DNA of 64,000 nucleotides from Amycolatopsis thermophila (GTDB lineage Bacteria; Actinomycetota; Actinomycetes; Mycobacteriales; Pseudonocardiaceae). The translations under genes were made by a program, and so were the position numbers. This document shows positions 27,316 through 35,699 of the stretch, piece after piece. How positions within the stretch are numbered: the stretch's first letter is position 1; each line of letters opens with the position of its first letter. The notes under the pieces are model-generated. The model made no database searches. It was not told where the DNA came from and worked only from the letters and a program-made list of their open reading frames with translations. The DNA lies in assembly GCF_030814215.1 (NCBI RefSeq), contig NZ_JAUSUT010000001.1, forward strand, positions 5,332,001-5,396,000, given 5' to 3'.

Positions 27316-28317
27316 ATGACCGGTTCCCTGACCTCACCACCCGTGCCGCCGCCGGTGCGCGGCGAGCCGCCGCAACCCGGCTTCGCGCGCCGGCACTGGA
27401 CCTCGATCGCGCCCGTGGTGGCGCTCGTCGCGCTGATCGTCGCGTTCTCCCTGATGGACAGCAGGTTCTTCCAGTACGAGAACGCCCTCAACATCCTGCG
27501 GCAGTCCTCGGTGCTGCTGGTGCTCGCGATGGCCTCCACCGTGGTGATCATGATGGGCAGCATCGATCTGTCCGTCGGGTCGATGTTGTCGTTCACCGCG
27601 TTCACCGGGGCGCTGATGGTGCAGAACACCGGCACCACCTCCCTGCTCCTGCTGCTCCCGGTGATCGGCATGGCGTGCGGCCTGCTCAACGGCGTGCTGG
27701 TCGCCTACGGCCGGCTGCCGTCGTTCCTCGTCACGCTGGGCACGATGTACGCCTTCGACGGGCTCGCCAAGTACATCGCCGGTGGCCGGCCGGTGTCGCT
27801 GCGCCCCGGCGGGGTCGGTGACCTGTTCAACACCACCGTGGGCGGTTTCCCGGTCGTCGTCCTGTGGGCGCTGCTGGTGCTGGTCGTCGCGGTGCTCGCG
27901 GCCCGCTACACCCGGCTCGGCCGGTACATGTACGCCATGGGCGGCAACGAGAAGGCCGCACGCCTGTCCGGGGTGCCGGCGGCGCGCTACAAGGTGTACG
28001 CGTTCCTCATCGCCGGTCTGCTGGCCGGGATCGCGGGTCTGCTGCAGCTCGCGCGGGCCCGCAGCGCGAGCCCGGACATGGGCGAGCCGTTCCTGCTGCC
28101 GGCCATCGCGGCCGTGGTCATGGGCGGTACACCGCTTTCCGGCGGCGTCGGCGGTCCCTTCCGGACGGTCACCGGTGTCCTGATCATCGCGATCCTCGGC
28201 AACGGCATGGTCATCGCCGCCGTGGATCCGTTCCTGCAGAACGTCATCCAGGGTCTGGTGGTCATCGCGGCGGTCGCGCTGACCATCGACCGCCGCAAGA
28301 TGTCCTTGGTGAAGTAG
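27316..28317 (+). CDS. Sugar ABC transporter permease (RbsC-like)
   Basis: 333 residues with about eight to ten membrane segments. Family motifs are GSIDLSVGSMLSF near 75, LLNGVLVAYGRLPSFLVTLGT near 115 and GRYMYAMGGNEKAARLSGVPAARYK near 200, the last being the cytoplasmic EAA-like loop contacting the ATPase. AVVMGGTPLSGGVGG follows near 270. It forms a homodimeric channel for the imported sugar-type ligand. ATG 27316 is 17 bases after the ATPase stop. There is only one permease gene, as is normal for the ribose type. Confidence 0.9.
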   Translation: MTGSLTSPPVPPPVRGEPPQPGFARRHWTSIAPVVALVALIVAFSLMDSRFFQYENALNILRQSSVLLVLAMASTVVIMMGSIDLSVGSMLSFTAFTGALMVQNTGTTSLLLLLPVIGMACGLLNGVLVAYGRLPSFLVTLGTMYAFDGLAKYIAGGRPVSLRPGGVGDLFNTTVGGFPVVVLWALLVLVVAVLAARYTRLGRYMYAMGGNEKAARLSGVPAARYKVYAFLIAGLLAGIAGLLQLARARSASPDMGEPFLLPAIAAVVMGGTPLSGGVGGPFRTVTGVLIIAILGNGMVIAAVDPFLQNVIQGLVVIAAVALTIDRRKMSLVK

Positions 28318-28328
28318 GGAGAGCTCCG

Positions 28329-29393
28329 ATGCGCGCCGCCGTTTTCCACGACCGACACGACATCCGCGTCGAGGACGTGCCGGAACCGGGCCCGCTCGGC
28401 CCCCGTGACGTCCGGCTCCGGCCGTCGCTGTGCGGGATCTGCGGGACCGACCTGCACGAGTACGCCGCCGGGCCGATCGTGATCCCCACCGAGCCGCACC
28501 CCCTCACCGGGGTTTCCGGTGCCCAGATCCTCGGGCACGAGTTCTCCGCCACCGTGCTGGAGACCGGAGCCGAGGTGTCGGGCGTCGCGCCCGGCGACCG
28601 GGTGTCGGTCATGCCGCTGCTGTACTGCGGCACCTGCTACTTCTGCCGCCGCGGCCTCAACCACCTGTGCCCGAAGATGGCGTGCACCGGGCTGAGCTGG
28701 CACGGCGGCGGCATCGCCGAGCAGGTGGTGGTGCCCGACTACCAGGTGCACCGGCTGCCGGACACGGTCACCGACGAGCAGGGCGCCCTGATCGAACCGA
28801 CGGCGGTGGCCGCCTACGGCATCGACCGGACCGGGATGGTCCCCGGTGACACCGTGCTGATCACCGGTGCGGGACCGATCGGGGCGTTGTCCGCGCTCTA
28901 CGCCCACGCTTCGGGGGCCGCGCAGGTCATCGTGTCCGAGCCGCACGAGGGGAGGCGCAAGCTGGCCGACGCGCTGGGCGTCGCCACCGTGCTGGACCCG
29001 GGGAGCACGGACATCGCCGAGGCGGTGCGCGACCTGACCGGCGGCGTGGGCGCCGACGTCGCCGCCGAGTGCTCCGGTTCCCAGGCGGGCCTGACCTCGG
29101 CACTGGCCGCGGTGCGCGCGCACGGCGCGGTCACGCAGGTCGGTCTGCACGTCCGGCCGGCCACGATCGACCCGATGGACCTGTCCAACCGGGACCTCAG
29201 CCTGATCGGCACCTGGTGCTACCCCGTCTACGACTGGCCGCGGATCACCGCGCTCGTCGGCAGCGGCCGCCTGCCGGTCGAGAAGGTCCTCAGCGACGTC
29301 ATCGACGCCGGCGACGTGGTGGCCCGCGGGTTCGAGCGCCTGCTCTCCCCGGACACCGACGCGCAGAAGATCCTGGTCCGGGTCGAGGGGTAG
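28329..29393 (+). CDS. Zinc-dependent medium-chain alcohol dehydrogenase (butanediol/sorbitol type)
   Basis: 354 residues. Catalytic zinc ligands are Cys in SLCGICGTDLHEY near 36, GHEF and Glu; the structural zinc loop CGTCYFCRRGLNHLC has all four Cys. The nucleotide motif GAGPIGAL is near 183, and VSEPHEGRR is an acidic NAD-type loop. It is closest in pattern to 2,3-butanediol and polyol dehydrogenases, and would oxidise the polyol brought in by the importer encoded upstream. ATG 28329 is 11 bases after the permease stop. Confidence 0.85.
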   Translation: MRAAVFHDRHDIRVEDVPEPGPLGPRDVRLRPSLCGICGTDLHEYAAGPIVIPTEPHPLTGVSGAQILGHEFSATVLETGAEVSGVAPGDRVSVMPLLYCGTCYFCRRGLNHLCPKMACTGLSWHGGGIAEQVVVPDYQVHRLPDTVTDEQGALIEPTAVAAYGIDRTGMVPGDTVLITGAGPIGALSALYAHASGAAQVIVSEPHEGRRKLADALGVATVLDPGSTDIAEAVRDLTGGVGADVAAECSGSQAGLTSALAAVRAHGAVTQVGLHVRPATIDPMDLSNRDLSLIGTWCYPVYDWPRITALVGSGRLPVEKVLSDVIDAGDVVARGFERLLSPDTDAQKILVRVEG

Positions 29394-29512
29394 GGTTCGC
29401 GACCCCGGGCCCCACGCGACCACGGAAGGCGACTCCGGCGCCGTCCGGCGGTCTGACCGTCCACGGTGGAGCTCCGCGCGGCGCTCCGGTCCCGCGGACT
29501 TCTTGCGCATCC

Positions 29513-29540
29513 TTGACGGGCGTTACGAATGCGCTATTCT
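29513..29540 (+). promoter_or_regulatory. Promoter of the acyl-CoA dehydrogenase operon
   Basis: TTGACG at 29513-29518, 16-base spacer, TATTCT at 29535-29540, 32 bases before GTG 29572. Good SigA-type elements in an otherwise GC-rich sequence. Confidence 0.65.
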
Positions 29541-29571
29541 CGGACGTGATCCGATCCGGGAAGGAGTCCGG

Positions 29572-30717
29572 GTGACCGCGTTCCGGTTGAGTGCGGAGCA
29601 GCAGGAGTACGTGCGGTGGGTGCGCGAGGTGGCCGGCGGCAAGCTCGCGGGCGGTCAGGCCGGCCGGGTGGACCGCGGCCTGGTCCGGACGCTGGGCGAC
29701 CTCGGCCTGCTCCGGGGTCTGTTCGGCGGTGGCCCGGACGCGCCGCCCGCGGACGCCGCGGCCATGCAGCTGTGCCTGCTCCGCGAGACGATCGCCCAGA
29801 TCAGCGCCGAGGCGGAGACCGCCCTCGCGCTGCAGGGGCTGGGCAGCTACCCGATCCTGCAGTCCGGGTCGCCCGAGCTGGTCGAGCGATGGATCCCCCG
29901 GGTGATCTCCGGCGAGGCCGTCGCCGCGTTCGCCCTGACCGAAGCGGGCGCCGGGTCCGACGCCGCCGCGCTGAGCCTGCGGGCCGAGCGTGACGGTGAC
30001 GGGTGGCTGCTGACCGGGGAGAAACTGTGGATCTCCAACGCGCCGGACGCCGACATCTACACGGTGTTCGCCCGGACCACACCGGATGCCGGGGCGCGCG
30101 GGGTGACCGCGTTCGCGGTGCCGGGGGACAGCCCCGGGCTGTCCGGTGAACCGCTGGAGATGCTGTCGCCGCACCCCATCGGCCGCCTCGTGTTCGACGG
30201 CGTGCGGGTCGGCGCCGGTGCGGTGCTCGGCGAGGTCGACCGGGGGTTCGCGGTCGCCATGCGCACGCTCGACCTGTTCCGGCCGAGCGTCGGCGCGTTC
30301 GCCGTCGGCATGGCGCAGGCGGCGCTGGACGCCACGATCGCCCACGTGCGTGAGCGTCACGTCTACGGCGCGCCGCTGGCGGGTCAGCAGGCGGTGGCGC
30401 ACCGGATCGCCGACCTGGCCACCGAGCTGGAGGCGGCCCGCCTGCTCGTCTACTCGGCGGCCGCGGCCTACGACGAGGGCGTCGAACCGGACCGGCAGCC
30501 CCGCCGCTCGGCGATGGCGAAGCTGTACGCCACCGAGGCCGCGCAGCGGATCGTCGACGGGTGCGTGCAGCTGCACGGCGCCGCGGCCCTGCAGCGTGGC
30601 CACCCGCTCGAGCACCTCTACCGCGACGTGCGGGCGCTGCGCATCTACGAAGGGGCGTCCGAGGTGCAGCGTTCCCTCATCGCCCGCAACCTGATCGGCA
30701 GGGAGTACACCCGATGA
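29572..30717 (+). CDS. Acyl-CoA dehydrogenase (aminobenzoyl-CoA route candidate)
   Basis: 381-residue flavoprotein. FALTEAGAGSDAAALSLRAE near 125 is the ACAD signature 1, LTGEKLWISNAPDADIY follows, and LYRDVRALRIYEGASEVQRSLIAR has the catalytic Glu of the IYEG motif near 366. It would introduce a double bond into an acyl- or alicyclic-CoA. GTG 29572 with AAGGAG at 5 bases is preferred over the in-frame ATG at 29503, which lies before the promoter. It heads an operon with hydratase, SDR and RidA, each joined by 4-base overlaps. Confidence 0.87.
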   Translation: MTAFRLSAEQQEYVRWVREVAGGKLAGGQAGRVDRGLVRTLGDLGLLRGLFGGGPDAPPADAAAMQLCLLRETIAQISAEAETALALQGLGSYPILQSGSPELVERWIPRVISGEAVAAFALTEAGAGSDAAALSLRAERDGDGWLLTGEKLWISNAPDADIYTVFARTTPDAGARGVTAFAVPGDSPGLSGEPLEMLSPHPIGRLVFDGVRVGAGAVLGEVDRGFAVAMRTLDLFRPSVGAFAVGMAQAALDATIAHVRERHVYGAPLAGQQAVAHRIADLATELEAARLLVYSAAAAYDEGVEPDRQPRRSAMAKLYATEAAQRIVDGCVQLHGAAALQRGHPLEHLYRDVRALRIYEGASEVQRSLIARNLIGREYTR

Positions 30718-31544
30718 CCTACCGCTTCCACGCCTCGCCGCGGCTGACCGAGGACTGGCGGCACTTCCGGTTCGCGAAGGCCGACGGTGTCGCGACCATG
30801 ACCCTGGACCGCCCGGAAAAGCTCAACCCGCTGACCTTCGAAAGCTATGCCGACCTGCGGGATCTGCTGGGCGAGCTGCCGCACCACCAGGACGTGCGCG
30901 CGCTGGTGATCCGCGGCGAGGGCAAGGGGTTCTGCGGCGGCGGTGACGTCGAGGAGATCATCGGCGAGCTCATCAAGATGGAGCCGCGCGACCTGATGCG
31001 GTTCACGAAGATGACCGGCGCGGTGATCCGGGCGATGCGGGAGTGCCCGATCCCGATCATCACCGCGATCCACGGCATCGCGGCGGGCGCCGGTGCCGTC
31101 GTCGCGCTGGCCTCCGACTTCCGCGTGGTCAGCCACTCGGGCCGGTTCGCGTTCCTGTTCACCAAGGTCGGGTTGTCCGGCGGCGACATGGGCGCGGCCT
31201 ACCTGCTGCCGCGCGTGGTCGGTCTCGGGCGGGCGACGGAGCTGCTGATGCTGGGCGACACCATCGACGCCGCCACCGCCGAGCGGTACGGCCTGGTGTC
31301 CCGGCTGGTCGCCGACGACGAACTGGACGCCACGGTGGCCGGGCTGGCGCGACGGCTCGCCGACGGCCCGACCCTCGCCCTCGCGCAGACGAAGTCGCTG
31401 CTCACCGCCGAGCTGGACATGTCGATGCCGGCGTCGATGGAGCTGGACGCGATGACCCAGGCGCTGCTCATGACCACCCGCGACCACGCGGAGTTCCACT
31501 CGGCGTTCACCGAGCGCCGCGCCCCGCGCTGGGAGGGCCGTTGA
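30714..31544 (+). CDS. Enoyl-CoA hydratase family protein
   Basis: 276-residue crotonase. VATMTLDRPEKLNPLTFESY, VIRGEGKGFCGGGDVEEI (oxyanion loop) and PIIITAIHGIAAGAGAVVALASDFRV are full family features; GLSGGDMGAAYLLPRVVGLGRA holds the second catalytic region. It hydrates or cleaves an enoyl-CoA ring intermediate. ATG 30714 overlaps the dehydrogenase stop (ATGA). The N-terminal extension TYRFHASPRLTEDWRHFRFA is typical of hydratases found with aminobenzoyl-CoA monooxygenase clusters, as I recall the family. Confidence 0.87.
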   Translation: MTYRFHASPRLTEDWRHFRFAKADGVATMTLDRPEKLNPLTFESYADLRDLLGELPHHQDVRALVIRGEGKGFCGGGDVEEIIGELIKMEPRDLMRFTKMTGAVIRAMRECPIPIITAIHGIAAGAGAVVALASDFRVVSHSGRFAFLFTKVGLSGGDMGAAYLLPRVVGLGRATELLMLGDTIDAATAERYGLVSRLVADDELDATVAGLARRLADGPTLALAQTKSLLTAELDMSMPASMELDAMTQALLMTTRDHAEFHSAFTERRAPRWEGR

Positions 31545-32293
31545 CCGGGCGGGTCGCGCTGGTTACCGGGGCCGGGCGCGGGATCGGCCGGGCGATCGCC
31601 CAGCGGCTCAGCGGTGCCGGCTGCCGGGTCGCGCTGGTGGCCCGGGACCGCGACCAGCTCGAGGAGACCGCGGAGCGCTGCGCCGGGCCGACCACGGTGA
31701 TCCCGGCCGACGTCACCGACCCGGACGCGGCCGAGCGCGTCCACGCCGGGATCGAACGGTCCTGGGGGCCGGTGGAGATCCTCGTCGCCAACGCCGGCGC
31801 CGGCCATTCGGCGAAGCTGGAGCGCACGACCGACGCCGACTGGCAGCGCATGCTGGACCTGAACCTGACCGCGCCGTTCCGGTTCGTGCGGCGTGCGGTG
31901 CCGGCGATGCGGGAGGCGGGGTGGGGGCGGATCGTCGTGATCGCCTCCACCGCGGCGCGCATCGGTGAGCCCTACATCGCGGCGTACACGGCGAGCAAGC
32001 ACGGCGTGCTGGGGCTGGTCCGCTCCGCGGCGGCGGAACTCGCGCGCACCGGGGTCACGGTCAACGCGGTCTGCCCCGGCTACGTGGACACCCCGATGAC
32101 CGGGCAGACCGTCGAGAACATCGTCGCCACCTCCGGGCGCAGCCCCGGCGACGCGCGGGCGGCGCTGGAGCGCAAGCAGCCCATCGGGCGGCTCATCACG
32201 CCGGACGAGGTGGCCGACGCGGTGTGGTTCTGCGTCGGCAGCGGCGCGGTGACCGGGCAGGCGATCAACGTGGACGGAGGCGCGGTGCAATGA
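31541..32293 (+). CDS. SDR-family 3-hydroxyacyl-CoA dehydrogenase-like protein, TTG start
   Basis: 250 residues. TGAGRGIG at 9-16, VARDRDQLEE, ANAGAGHSAKL, AAYTASKHGVLGL (Tyr/Lys) near 150, and VCPGYVDTPMT. The sequence resembles SDRs acting as 3-hydroxyacyl-CoA dehydrogenases next to aryl-CoA pathway genes. TTG 31541 overlaps the hydratase stop (TTGA) with GGAGGG just upstream, which fixes the start. Confidence 0.85.
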   Translation: MTGRVALVTGAGRGIGRAIAQRLSGAGCRVALVARDRDQLEETAERCAGPTTVIPADVTDPDAAERVHAGIERSWGPVEILVANAGAGHSAKLERTTDADWQRMLDLNLTAPFRFVRRAVPAMREAGWGRIVVIASTAARIGEPYIAAYTASKHGVLGLVRSAAAELARTGVTVNAVCPGYVDTPMTGQTVENIVATSGRSPGDARAALERKQPIGRLITPDEVADAVWFCVGSGAVTGQAINVDGGAVQ

Positions 32294-32682
32294 GCGTGGA
32301 GCGGGTCAACCCGCCGGAACTGGCGGAGCCGCGCGGGTTCTCACACGCGGTGGTCGGCACCGGGACGACGATCTTCCTGGCCGGGCAGACCGCGCTCGAC
32401 CCGGGCGGGCGGATCGTCGGGGCCGGGGTGGTCGAGCAGTTCGAACAGGCGCTGGCCAACCTGCTCACCGCGCTGCGTGCGGCCGGGGGCGAGCCGGGGC
32501 AGCTGGCGAGCCTGACGGTGTACGTGACCGATGTGGCGGACTACCGGGCCCACGCGCGCGAGATCGGCAAGGTGTGGCAGCGCCTGGCCGGGCGCGACTA
32601 CCCGGCGATGGCCGCGGTCGGTGTGACCCGCCTCTGGGACGCCGAGGCGCTGGTGGAGGTGCAGGGCTTCGCGGTGATCTGA
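32290..32682 (+). CDS. RidA-family enamine/imine deaminase
   Basis: 130-residue RidA/YjgF protein with RGFSHAVVGTGTTIFLAGQTALDP, LANLLTALRAAGGEPGQLASLTVYVTD, YPAMAAVGVTRLWDAEALVEVQGFAVI. RidA trimers hydrolyse enamines/imines to ketones plus ammonia; the usual Arg is shifted to VTRLW near 115. Its place in this operon fits release of ammonia from an amino-cyclohexene-CoA intermediate. ATG 32290 overlaps the SDR stop. Confidence 0.85.
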   Translation: MSVERVNPPELAEPRGFSHAVVGTGTTIFLAGQTALDPGGRIVGAGVVEQFEQALANLLTALRAAGGEPGQLASLTVYVTDVADYRAHAREIGKVWQRLAGRDYPAMAAVGVTRLWDAEALVEVQGFAVI

Positions 32683-32774
32683 GCACCCGGGATGTGCGCT
32701 GCGGCGGGTGCTCGCCACGGTCGGCACGGCGGGCGAGATCGACTGGGCTGTCCCGGTCGATGACCCAGGTGTAC

Positions 32775-33121
32775 TTGGCCATCAGGTTGGTGGCTGCCGA
32801 GTGCGTTGTGGTGGCGTTGACTGTTGTAGTGCTCGAGCCGGGGTGCAACGCCCCCGTCGGGCATCCGGCCGATCTTTTTCACGTCCCTGTGCACCAACTC
32901 GCCCGGTGCGTCACCCTCATACCACCCCGGTGGTCTTGCTGGCCCGGATCACTTGCCCGTGCCGCTGGCACGCCCAGCTGCGCCCCCAGCCGGTGCGGGC
33001 CACAGCGTGCCCGCTCCCGCAGGTCGACGATCCGCCGCTCGGTCTCGATGCTGGTGCGCCGCGGCGAGGAATGCGGGCGCGAAGACCGGTCGTGCAGGCC
33101 GGCCCAGCTCAGCAAGTACAC
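32775..33121 (-). pseudogene. IS481-type transposase relic
   Basis: Minus-strand fragments of an IS481-like transposase. LHDRSSRPHSSPRRTSIETE, RRIVDLRERARCGPHRLGAQ and LGVPAA (33095-32975) are the N-terminal helix-turn-helix. After frame changes come VHRDVKKIGRMPDGG near 32870 and HYNSQRHHNALGSHQP near 32800, the end of the integrase domain. The central catalytic part is deleted. It lies between ridA and paaX, splitting what may once have been one aromatic-CoA locus. No terminal repeats were identified. It abuts the paaX stop directly. Confidence 0.7.
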
Positions 33122-34003
33122 CTAGGCGGCGCCGGACTCGGCGCGCAGCGACTCGACGTAGTCGTGCGCCGGCCCGGCGAGACGGCGCCGCAGCTCGAAG
33201 AACGTGTCCGCGGCGCGGATGCCGATCCAGTCGCGGGGGAGCACCTCGAGCGGCAGGCCCGGTTCCAGGTACGGCAGGCGGCGCCAGTCGGTGAGGGCGC
33301 TGACGTAGTCGGCGAACGCGCGGGCGCCGTCGAGCCGTCGCCGCCGCCGGTAGCCGGCCAGTACCGGGCCGTGCCGGTCGAGGAACGAGTCGTAGAGCTC
33401 GTGCAGGCGGTCCAGGTCCCACCACGCCCGCACCCGCTCGGCGGTCGCGCCGAAGCCCGCGTGGTCGGCGCGGAACAGGTCGACGTAGGACTGGAGGCCC
33501 TGCCGGGCGAGCACCTCGCGGGTCTCGTCGAGCAGGTGCGCGGGAGCGATCCACACCCCCGCCGACACCGTCCCGAACCCGAGCCAGGCCAGCCGGGACC
33601 GGAGCTGGTGGCGTTTGTCGCGTTCGGACTCCGGCACGCTGAACACCACCATCAGCCAGCCCTCGTCCGCACTCGCGCGGCGGCGCTCGAAGATGCGGCG
33701 GTCACCCTCGTCCAGGATCTCCCGCGCGGTGTCCGACAGCTCGTACCCGGCGACCCCGCCGACCTTCGCCGCGGTCAGCAGCCCGCGGCGCTTGAGCCGG
33801 AAGATCGACGAGCGGACCGAGGGCTCGTCGACGCCGCACTGCGCCAGCATCCGGACCAGCGAGGCGACGCTCATCCAGCCGCCGGCCTCCCGGGCGTAGA
33901 GGCCGTAGACGGTGACGATCAGCGCGCGCGGTTTCGGTGCGCGCCCGTTCTCCTCGGGATCGCTGGGCACGCGGGCCAGCTTAACGGGGCGCGGCGCCCG
34001 CAT
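33122..34003 (-). CDS. PaaX-family transcriptional regulator
   Basis: 293 residues from ATG 34003 (a GTG at 34043-34045 would extend it into the divergent promoter). The PaaX winged helix is RALIVTVYGLYAREAGGWMSVASLVRMLAQCGVDEPSVRSSIFRLKRRGLL at about 25-75. The middle ferredoxin-like domain is GWLMVVFSVPESERDKRHQLRSRLAWLGFGTVSAGVWIAP. The C-terminal domain has LPYLEPGLPLEVLPRDWIG. PaaX proteins repress aryl-CoA pathways and sense an aryl-CoA such as phenylacetyl-CoA. It diverges from the ligase-monooxygenase operon and probably responds to the CoA ester formed there. Confidence 0.9.
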   Translation of the reverse strand: MRAPRPVKLARVPSDPEENGRAPKPRALIVTVYGLYAREAGGWMSVASLVRMLAQCGVDEPSVRSSIFRLKRRGLLTAAKVGGVAGYELSDTAREILDEGDRRIFERRRASADEGWLMVVFSVPESERDKRHQLRSRLAWLGFGTVSAGVWIAPAHLLDETREVLARQGLQSYVDLFRADHAGFGATAERVRAWWDLDRLHELYDSFLDRHGPVLAGYRRRRRLDGARAFADYVSALTDWRRLPYLEPGLPLEVLPRDWIGIRAADTFFELRRRLAGPAHDYVESLRAESGAA

Positions 34004-34021
34004 CCCGTCCACCCGCCGTTC

Positions 34022-34044
34022 TGACGATTGCTTGACTGTCGTCA
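34022..34044. promoter_or_regulatory. Candidate PaaX operator
   Basis: TGACGA (34022-34027) and TCGTCA (34039-34044) form perfect 6-bp inverted arms with an 11-base spacer. They flank the -35 hexamer of the ligase promoter, so binding would block transcription. Confidence 0.45.
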
Positions 34045-34059
34045 CAAAAAGAGAATACT
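34032..34059 (+). promoter_or_regulatory. Promoter of the CoA-ligase operon (near-leaderless)
   Basis: TTGACT at 34032-34037 and AATACT at 34054-34059 with a 16-base spacer in an AT-rich island. The ligase ATG is only 6 bases after the -10, so the transcript probably starts at or next to the ATG and no ribosome site is needed. Confidence 0.6.
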
Positions 34060-34065
34060 TGCCCT

Positions 34066-35697
34066 ATGACCACCCTGGACTCAGGGCTCAGTCCCTCCGC
34101 GCATGCCGACACCTTCTGCCGGGACAACCTCCCGCCGGCTCGGTCGTGGCCGGAGTTCCTGTGGGAACTGCCCGAACTGCACTACCCGCAACGGCTCAAC
34201 TGCGGCGCCGAACTCCTCGACGCGGTGATCGACCGGTTCGGAGCGGACCGCCGGTGCCTGCTCACGCCCGACGGCCGGACGTGGACCTACGGCGAGCTCC
34301 GCGACCGCGTCGACCGCATCGCGCGGGTGCTGACCGGTCAGCTCGGGGTGGTTCCCGGCCACCGCGTCCTGTTGCGCGGCCCCAACACGCCGTGGCTCGC
34401 GGCCTGCTGGCTCGCGGTGATGAAGGCCGGCGCGGTCGCGGTCTCCACGATGCCCCTGCTGCGCGCGTCGGAGCTCACCACGATCGCCGCGATCAGCGCG
34501 GTCAACGTCGCGCTGTGCGACGCGCGGTTCATCGACGACCTGCGGGCCGCCGACCTGGGCGGCGCCGCGGTCGTCACCTACGGCTCGGCCGGTCCCGACG
34601 ACCTCCTCGCCCGGATCGAGCAGGTTCCCGGGGACTTCGCGGCGGTCGACACCGCGGCCGACGACGTCGCGCTGCTGGCGTTCACCTCGGGCACCACGGG
34701 GCGGCCGAAGGCGACCATGCACTTCCACCGCGACGTCCTGGCGATCGCGGACACCTTCTCCCGGCACGTCCTCAAGCCGCGCCAGGACGACCTGTTCACC
34801 GGGACCCCGCCGCTGGCCTTCACGTTCGGGCTCGGCGGGCTGCTGGTGTTCCCGCTGCGGGCCGGCGCCGCCACCCTGCTCATCGAGAAGGCGACACCGG
34901 ACGAACTCGCCGACGCGATCGAGGCGCACGAGGTGTCGATCTGCTTCACCGCCCCGACCGCCTACCGCTCGATGCTGCGGTCGGACCGCGTGCGGGCGTT
35001 GCGGCGGCTGCGGCGGGCGGTGTCGGCGGGGGAGCACCTGCCGGAGGCGACCTGGCGGGCCGTCCGCGACGCGACCGGCCTGGCGCTGATCGACGGCATC
35101 GGCTCGACCGAGATGCTGCACATCTTCGTCTCGGCAGCCGACGACGACATCCGGCCGGGCGCGACCGGCCGGGCCGTGCCCGGATACCGGGCCGCCATCC
35201 TCGACGACCACGGCGACCCGGTGCCACCGGGCACGCCCGGGCGTCTGGCGGTCAAGGGCCCGACGGGCTGCCGCTACCTCGCCGACGACCGGCAGGCGGT
35301 GTACGTGCACGACGGATGGAACATCACCGGCGACACCTTCGTCGAGGACGAGGACGGCTACTTCCACTACCTCGCGCGCAACGACGACATGATCGTCTCC
35401 TCCGGCTACAACATCGCCGGCCCCGAGGTGGAGGAAGCGCTGCTGGCGCACGAGGCCGTGCTCGAATGCGGCGTGGTCGGCGTGCCGGATCCCGAACGCG
35501 GGCAGATCGTGAAGGCGTTCGTCGTCCTCCAGCCGGGCGTCGCGGGGGACGCGGAGCTGACCGCCCGGCTCCAGCGGTTCGTCAAGCAGCGGATCGCGCC
35601 CTACAAGTACCCGCGCGCGGTCGAGTTCGTGGACAGCCTGCCGCGCAGTGCCACCGGGAAGCTCCAGCGGTTCAAGCTGCGGGCGCAGGAGGTGTGA
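34066..35697 (+). CDS. Benzoate/2-aminobenzoate-type CoA ligase
   Basis: 543-residue adenylate-forming ligase. A3 phosphate loop LLAFTSGTTGRPKATMHFHRD near 205, IDGIGSTEMLHIF near 345, YVHDGWNITGDTFVEDEDGYFHYLARNDDMIVSSGYNIAGPEVE near 410, and the thioesterification Lys in LPRSATGKLQRFKLR near 533. The sequence belongs to the benzoate/2-aminobenzoate-CoA ligase branch; anthranilate is favoured by the monooxygenase/reductase downstream, salicylate is the alternative. ATP and CoA are used in the cytosol. The start has no ribosome site because the mRNA is probably leaderless. Confidence 0.85.
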   Translation: MTTLDSGLSPSAHADTFCRDNLPPARSWPEFLWELPELHYPQRLNCGAELLDAVIDRFGADRRCLLTPDGRTWTYGELRDRVDRIARVLTGQLGVVPGHRVLLRGPNTPWLAACWLAVMKAGAVAVSTMPLLRASELTTIAAISAVNVALCDARFIDDLRAADLGGAAVVTYGSAGPDDLLARIEQVPGDFAAVDTAADDVALLAFTSGTTGRPKATMHFHRDVLAIADTFSRHVLKPRQDDLFTGTPPLAFTFGLGGLLVFPLRAGAATLLIEKATPDELADAIEAHEVSICFTAPTAYRSMLRSDRVRALRRLRRAVSAGEHLPEATWRAVRDATGLALIDGIGSTEMLHIFVSAADDDIRPGATGRAVPGYRAAILDDHGDPVPPGTPGRLAVKGPTGCRYLADDRQAVYVHDGWNITGDTFVEDEDGYFHYLARNDDMIVSSGYNIAGPEVEEALLAHEAVLECGVVGVPDPERGQIVKAFVVLQPGVAGDAELTARLQRFVKQRIAPYKYPRAVEFVDSLPRSATGKLQRFKLRAQEV

Positions 35698-35699
35698 GC

